Below, in pieces: positions 60,225-64,000 of a stretch of DNA of 64,000 bases. Position numbers and translations under genes: made by a program. This DNA comes from Marsupella aquatica. Lineage: Eukaryota; Marchantiophyta. Each line of letters starts with the position of its first letter. Position 1 is the stretch's first letter. The DNA lies in assembly GCA_973895155.1 (NCBI GenBank), contig OZ316894.1:18414001-18478000 (forward strand). Reading direction: 5' to 3'. The notes beneath the pieces are model-generated. The model had not been told where the DNA came from. It saw nothing but the letters and a program-made list of their open reading frames with translations, and made no database searches.

Positions 60225-60365
60225 ACTCCACTCCACTCGCTTGTCGCCGCCCCTCCCCACCCATGCGCGACTGGAGCCCTTCAAGGGGCTGCCCTACATT
60301 GTGAGTGTGCCCCTCGCCCGACACCTTGCCATCAACGCCCGTGCCATGCGTTTCACTATGCTTTG
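60225..60365 (+). other. GC-rich island inside the Helitron-like region
   Basis: About 140 bp of GC-rich sequence with an open frame on the plus strand sits in AT-rich surroundings and has no counterpart in the copy at 15-16.7 kb. Helitrons often carry captured gene fragments, so this may be one. The short peptide is not recognised. Confidence 0.3.
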
Positions 60366-61569
60366 GGCCTTATTACTTTTGTTTTTTGGCATTGAAAATG
60401 ACAATGCAAATGACTCTAAAATTCACCACAAATATTGGGAGAATAAGTTTTTATTGATCAAGTGACTAAAATATTATTAGCAATTAAACTCCTCTTACCA
60501 CTATTATACAAAATTATCTTAGACACAATATTGAATATGTACAATATTTACTTGCATGTGAGTATGTACAATACTTACATGCATGGATCATGAAGGGAGT
60601 ATACTCCTTGATTTTTGTGCATTGTGTTAATTAAAGTCTTTCATTTTTTGGGGTGTCTCGTGTGATTATTTAGCTTGTCTTGGACAATGGTGACATAACT
60701 TTTTGTGAGTCACACTAAACTCAATTCACACTTTGGCTTTATTACTTATCTTTGACCCTATTTTTTAAATTTTAGTGCCCTGAAAATTTGAATGACAACC
60801 ACTGTAAAAATTGGCGCAACCTTATATTATAGTTTAGGATGCTATGTAAAACTGGGAAGCAATACATGTTGGTGTACCCCTTACTTATATTACTGTAGCC
60901 CTTACTTATATTATCTTTCAATGCTATGTAAAATTAGATGTTTTGAATCCACACAATCATCCATATTGTTTGTGTATGGGAAACTAGTGTGAACAGTAAT
61001 GTGACTTCTCAACGCAAACAACTCCATCAATCACAAGTTATATAGTAGTTGGGCTTTGAAAAGGATCAACTAAAACCTAAACTCCTAGGGTTGGATAGTA
61101 CTTTGAAAAGTCAGAATTTTTGTAATAAAGTAAATGAACTTGAAAGGCCACATATCAAGTCTTTGCTCAACCCTCTTGAAGGACCCATAACAAGTAAATT
61201 GGGAAAGAATGTGAATAGAACATGTGGAAGGTGGGGTGGAAGTGTTTGGTTATGATGCAGCTCTATGGTTATGATGCTATATGCATTTGGGTCATTAATT
61301 AATTTAAAGGCAAGATTTTAATTTTAATTTTTGAAAATATTAAAATATTTTAAATCCAATTTTGAGATTTATATAGAAGGGCAGAACATTTTTAAACAAT
61401 TCACTAACATTCAAAATTAATAGAGAAAAATAAATCCTATTTTGTTGTTAGAAAGTTTAAGGGTATCTAAGCCTTTCAAAGCCTTGCATGTAATGGGGGG
61501 CCCTCTATACAGAGCCACCTCTGACATTTTTAATTTCAATAATGAGAACAATTCTTTGTACACAAGAAA

Positions 61570-61726
61570 ACACTTTGGTCAGTTGGACAGAGGATGCGCC
61601 TAGAACCAATAGTTGAAAGTTCAATCTTCCAAGAGGTGTGGAAGGTATATGTGTTTGTGTGGATGGAGTGTAGTGGTGGGAGTATTAGTTATGTTCTCAA
61701 CCCTTGGTTGGCCTGCTATGGGCCCT

Positions 61727-61763
<37 letters not shown>

Positions 61764-61790
61764 CCTCTTGGATCCCTTGGTAGTGTCCCT
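61570..61790 (+). repeat. Dispersed repeat with possible tRNA-like head, (TC)n inside
   Basis: TTGGTCAGTTGGACAGAGGA and, about 30 bp later, AAGTTCAATCTTCC look like degenerate A and B boxes. GTGTAGTGGTGGGAGTAT and GGTCCCT blocks are then shared with the inverted copy at 24905-25075. A SINE is plausible but unproven. Confidence 0.45.
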
Positions 61791-61936
61791 TTGTGATTAT
61801 AGCTGGCCGGTTCTAAGACACACTTACTTTAACTTATTCACAGTAAAGTAAAATCTATGTAACTAGTTTATGAAACACAAGCTATCATATCTACTGAAAC
61901 AATGATTATACAAAGTAAAGTGAAAAAAACATATCA

Positions 61937-62084
61937 AGTGAATAGATAATGGTACTCTATGGGTGAAACACAAGTACAAGTCGGTGTACCTTGTTGTAGG
62001 TACAGTATTTAGTGAATAGATAATGGTACTCTATGGGTGAAACACAAGTACAAGTCAGTGTACCTTGTTGTAGGTACAGTATTT
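61937..62084. repeat. 74-bp tandem duplication, nearly identical copies
   Basis: AGTGAATAGATAATGGTACT begins at 61937 and 62011. The copies differ at about one base (GTCGGTG against GTCAGTG), so the duplication is recent. Confidence 0.92.
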
Positions 62085-64000
62085 AGTGGTTGAAAACGAA
62101 GCAAATTAATTTTGTACCTTTCTAAATTTTGCGGGGCTCTGTATTTAGGTGGGGATTCTCTGTTTAGGTGACACCTATTGACCTATAAACCATAATTATT
62201 GGAATTCTTTTAAATAATAGACATATAAGCTACCGAGCATGTTGTCATAGTTTCCTGGTTGAGTTTGGAGAGTGTTTGAAGAGTTATATAGTATCAAGAA
62301 ATTCTCATGAAAATGAGATTAAAAGAAGTTTAAGCTTGTCTACTTAAAACTAAGTACTTGAAAAAATTATAGGGGTTGAAAGCAATTATTAAAATCAGAA
62401 AAATAGAAAGTAAAAGCATAGAATAGACCAAATTGACATAAAAATATATAACAAACAATTCTAATAAGACAAGGTAACCAAAGTGTGTCCCGCCATATAG
62501 CAGTATCAAAAAAATCTTTGTGACTACCTTACATAGTTCCTATGCTCTGTTGGATGGTTCTGCTTTTGATTTTTCAAGGGGAAGAAAAAGGGGGTTGCTT
62601 TTGGAGTCAGGGATCCAAACACCCTATTGGCTGATCATTTCAAATAGTCCCACCAACATCATGGATCAGGGGCACGCACCTTTTTTGCATGAGGGCATGA
62701 AAGATTTAAAAAACTCTTTAAAGCATCACTTCAAATGGTTCATAGAATCGCAAATTAGAGAAACCTTTGTCTCTGGCACCCAATGTTGCACATAAATTGA
62801 TATCAACACGGCAGCTCAAATCTGCTGCTCCCGGTTTTTTTTTTCCTCCATAAAACCAAATGAATTTCAATCAAATAGCCAGCATACAGACACCACCCCA
62901 AATTCCCGGTTTTCTTTCAGGTAGCCTTTGTGAGAAATTTATGACTTCAATCCTGGTCAAAACCCCACTTTTGCGCTAGCTTACTCGAAAGGATATCTGG
63001 TTTGAGTCATGTTTCAAGACACTCCCACTGGTCTACAGGTCACCAAAAATTCTTGAAGACAGCCAACACATTTTGCATGGAGCAATTGTTGGTATCTTTG
63101 GTGCAGACATTGTGCTCGAAAATGGTTATTCAACAAATTTTTCATATGCTTAATTGCAATGTAACAAAGGATGGGACAACTCTTCCTTCTGTTCGGATTC
63201 CATGTTCTGCAGAGGCTTTAACTGAGTTTATTTTAGGCAAATTGCTGCACATTGCAATTATTAGCTTTCGCTAATCACACAATTAAGTGTGGAAATTGTC
63301 TAGTTATTGACACACAAGTCATACGAATTGAATGCAAATAAGCTATGTCCTGGCGGGGGGCTGGTTTCTTGCAAGTCACTCACTCCACTAAATGAGAACG
63401 CGATCATAAGAGCCCATGTTAGGACTTCCTTATGGAAACGATAATTGTTTGCTGTATCATGGTATGTCCAAATCGGAAACTGTAAGGACAAGCCTGCTGT
63501 TCCCGATAAACTTCAGTCTTGACTAGACAACTTCAGTCAAAATCAGGCTGTTAATTCCAACAGAGCGGCTCTCAAAGCAACTGATTCCTCGAAAGAAAAG
63601 TTAGGCCGAGGAGAGTTTTGCATCAAGCTCAAAAGCCTTGAAGTGAGGTAAAGATCTCGATTAATTAAGCGGACGCGAACTTTTTTGGGATTTTACATGT
63701 CAGCAAATTACAAGTTTCTGGGTGACGAGTCTTCTAGGAAGACTCGACTGTACATGGAAACTAAATCAAAGTTTCTATTCACCTCCACCCGTCGGCTCTC
63801 AAGTATACAAGACAGGGCGTATGCACAAGGCCAGGCCATACTTGACAGTGATGCATTGTCATTGCGTTGGATGGCTCCATTGTATGACAGAAATATGTAT
63901 CTGCTCATTCCCATCCCTCACTTGCCTTTCCAAAACACGTCTGACGCACACTTGTATGCTTCCTTGCCCTCGCACTCCAGCTTGATGTCGTCAGACAAGA

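Larger units (their letters stand above)
59083..60838 (-). mobile_element. Helitron-like element(s), same family as 15253-16672, possibly two nested copies
   Basis: The minus-strand 3' end is again a GTGCAAAACAC palindrome followed by GGGTATTCAGCTAG and T. It is followed (plus strand) by the same AAGATGTCGTG(T)-GGCCAAGA minisatellite. A block with GAATGA(T/C)(G/A)ACC...TTGGCGCAAC-TTATATTAT occurs twice, near 59750-59795 and 60785-60830. One reading is a complete 0.7-kb element at 59083-59797 adjoining a second at about 59797-60838; the other is one rearranged element. A degenerate CCTGTGCATTGCATAAAAG end-like block at 59855 supports the nested reading. Confidence 0.45.
60839..64000. other. 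AT-rich repeat-filled right end of the window
   Basis: No gene called. It contains an exact-looking 74-bp duplication (61937-62084), (TC)n at 61730-61759, and the plus-strand copy of the 24.9-25.1-kb repeat at about 61570-61790. Open frames at 62520-62795 and 63002-63274 lack recognisable motifs and could be old transposon remains. The right edge may cut into a feature beyond the window. Confidence 0.45.

Noticed and set aside
1-64000. A clustered multi-gene system or pathway
   Set aside because: The genes present (proteasome, Clp, ELIP, ABC ATPase, SDH2, TatD, MMTAG2) act in unrelated processes and compartments, with no shared regulation visible.

Overview
The window is nuclear DNA of a land plant. 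Every protein gene I could resolve is split by GT-AG introns whose phases join cleanly. The set includes plastid genes (ClpR3-type Clp subunit, early light-induced protein) and mitochondrial genes (succinate dehydrogenase iron-sulfur subunit, a small membrane protein). The space between genes is filled with Ty1-copia remains, solo LTRs, Helitron-like elements and minisatellites. The lineage cannot be fixed from the sequence alone; I lean weakly towards a seed-free plant (bryophyte or lycophyte) because several proteins look divergent from flowering-plant forms.

Layout. 1-4.8 kb: a short copia element with two LTRs and no reverse transcriptase, then a triple tandem repeat. 5.6-7.7 kb (+): proteasome subunit beta-4, six exons. 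9.4-10.6 kb (-): a 99-residue, three-exon membrane protein. 11-17 kb: repeats, a solo LTR with a perfect 5-bp target duplication, and a Helitron-like element carrying a minisatellite. 17.5-20.4 kb (+): ClpR3-like subunit, nine exons, convergent with an ELIP gene at 21.8-22.9 kb (-), which has a 150-bp duplication just upstream of its ATG. 24-27.5 kb: a second solo LTR, a 26-base poly-C run and a higher-order tandem repeat. 28.5-30.2 kb (-): STAR1/ABCI17-type ABC ATPase, four exons. 32.0-33.4 kb (-): SDH2, two exons. 36.2-39.6 kb (+): TatD-type nuclease, twelve exons. 40.4-45.3 kb (-): a 1249-residue protein of unknown function in two exons. 48.1-55.1 kb: a truncated LTR and a decayed copia element split by a 2.47-kb insertion flanked by GCTTT. 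56.2-58.5 kb (-): MMTAG2-family protein with a long tail of about nine 33-36-residue repeats. 59-61 kb: one or more Helitron-like copies of the 15-kb family. 61-64 kb: AT-rich repeats and nothing convincingly coding.

The host genes are unrelated housekeeping and organelle genes and do not form a cluster or pathway. I found no convincing new multi-gene system. The most unusual items are the repeat-tailed MMTAG2 protein, the RT-less copia element, the minisatellite-bearing Helitron-like family and the large unrecognised two-exon gene. Exon boundaries were derived by hand from splice motifs, reading frame and remembered family sequences; none is supported by transcript data.
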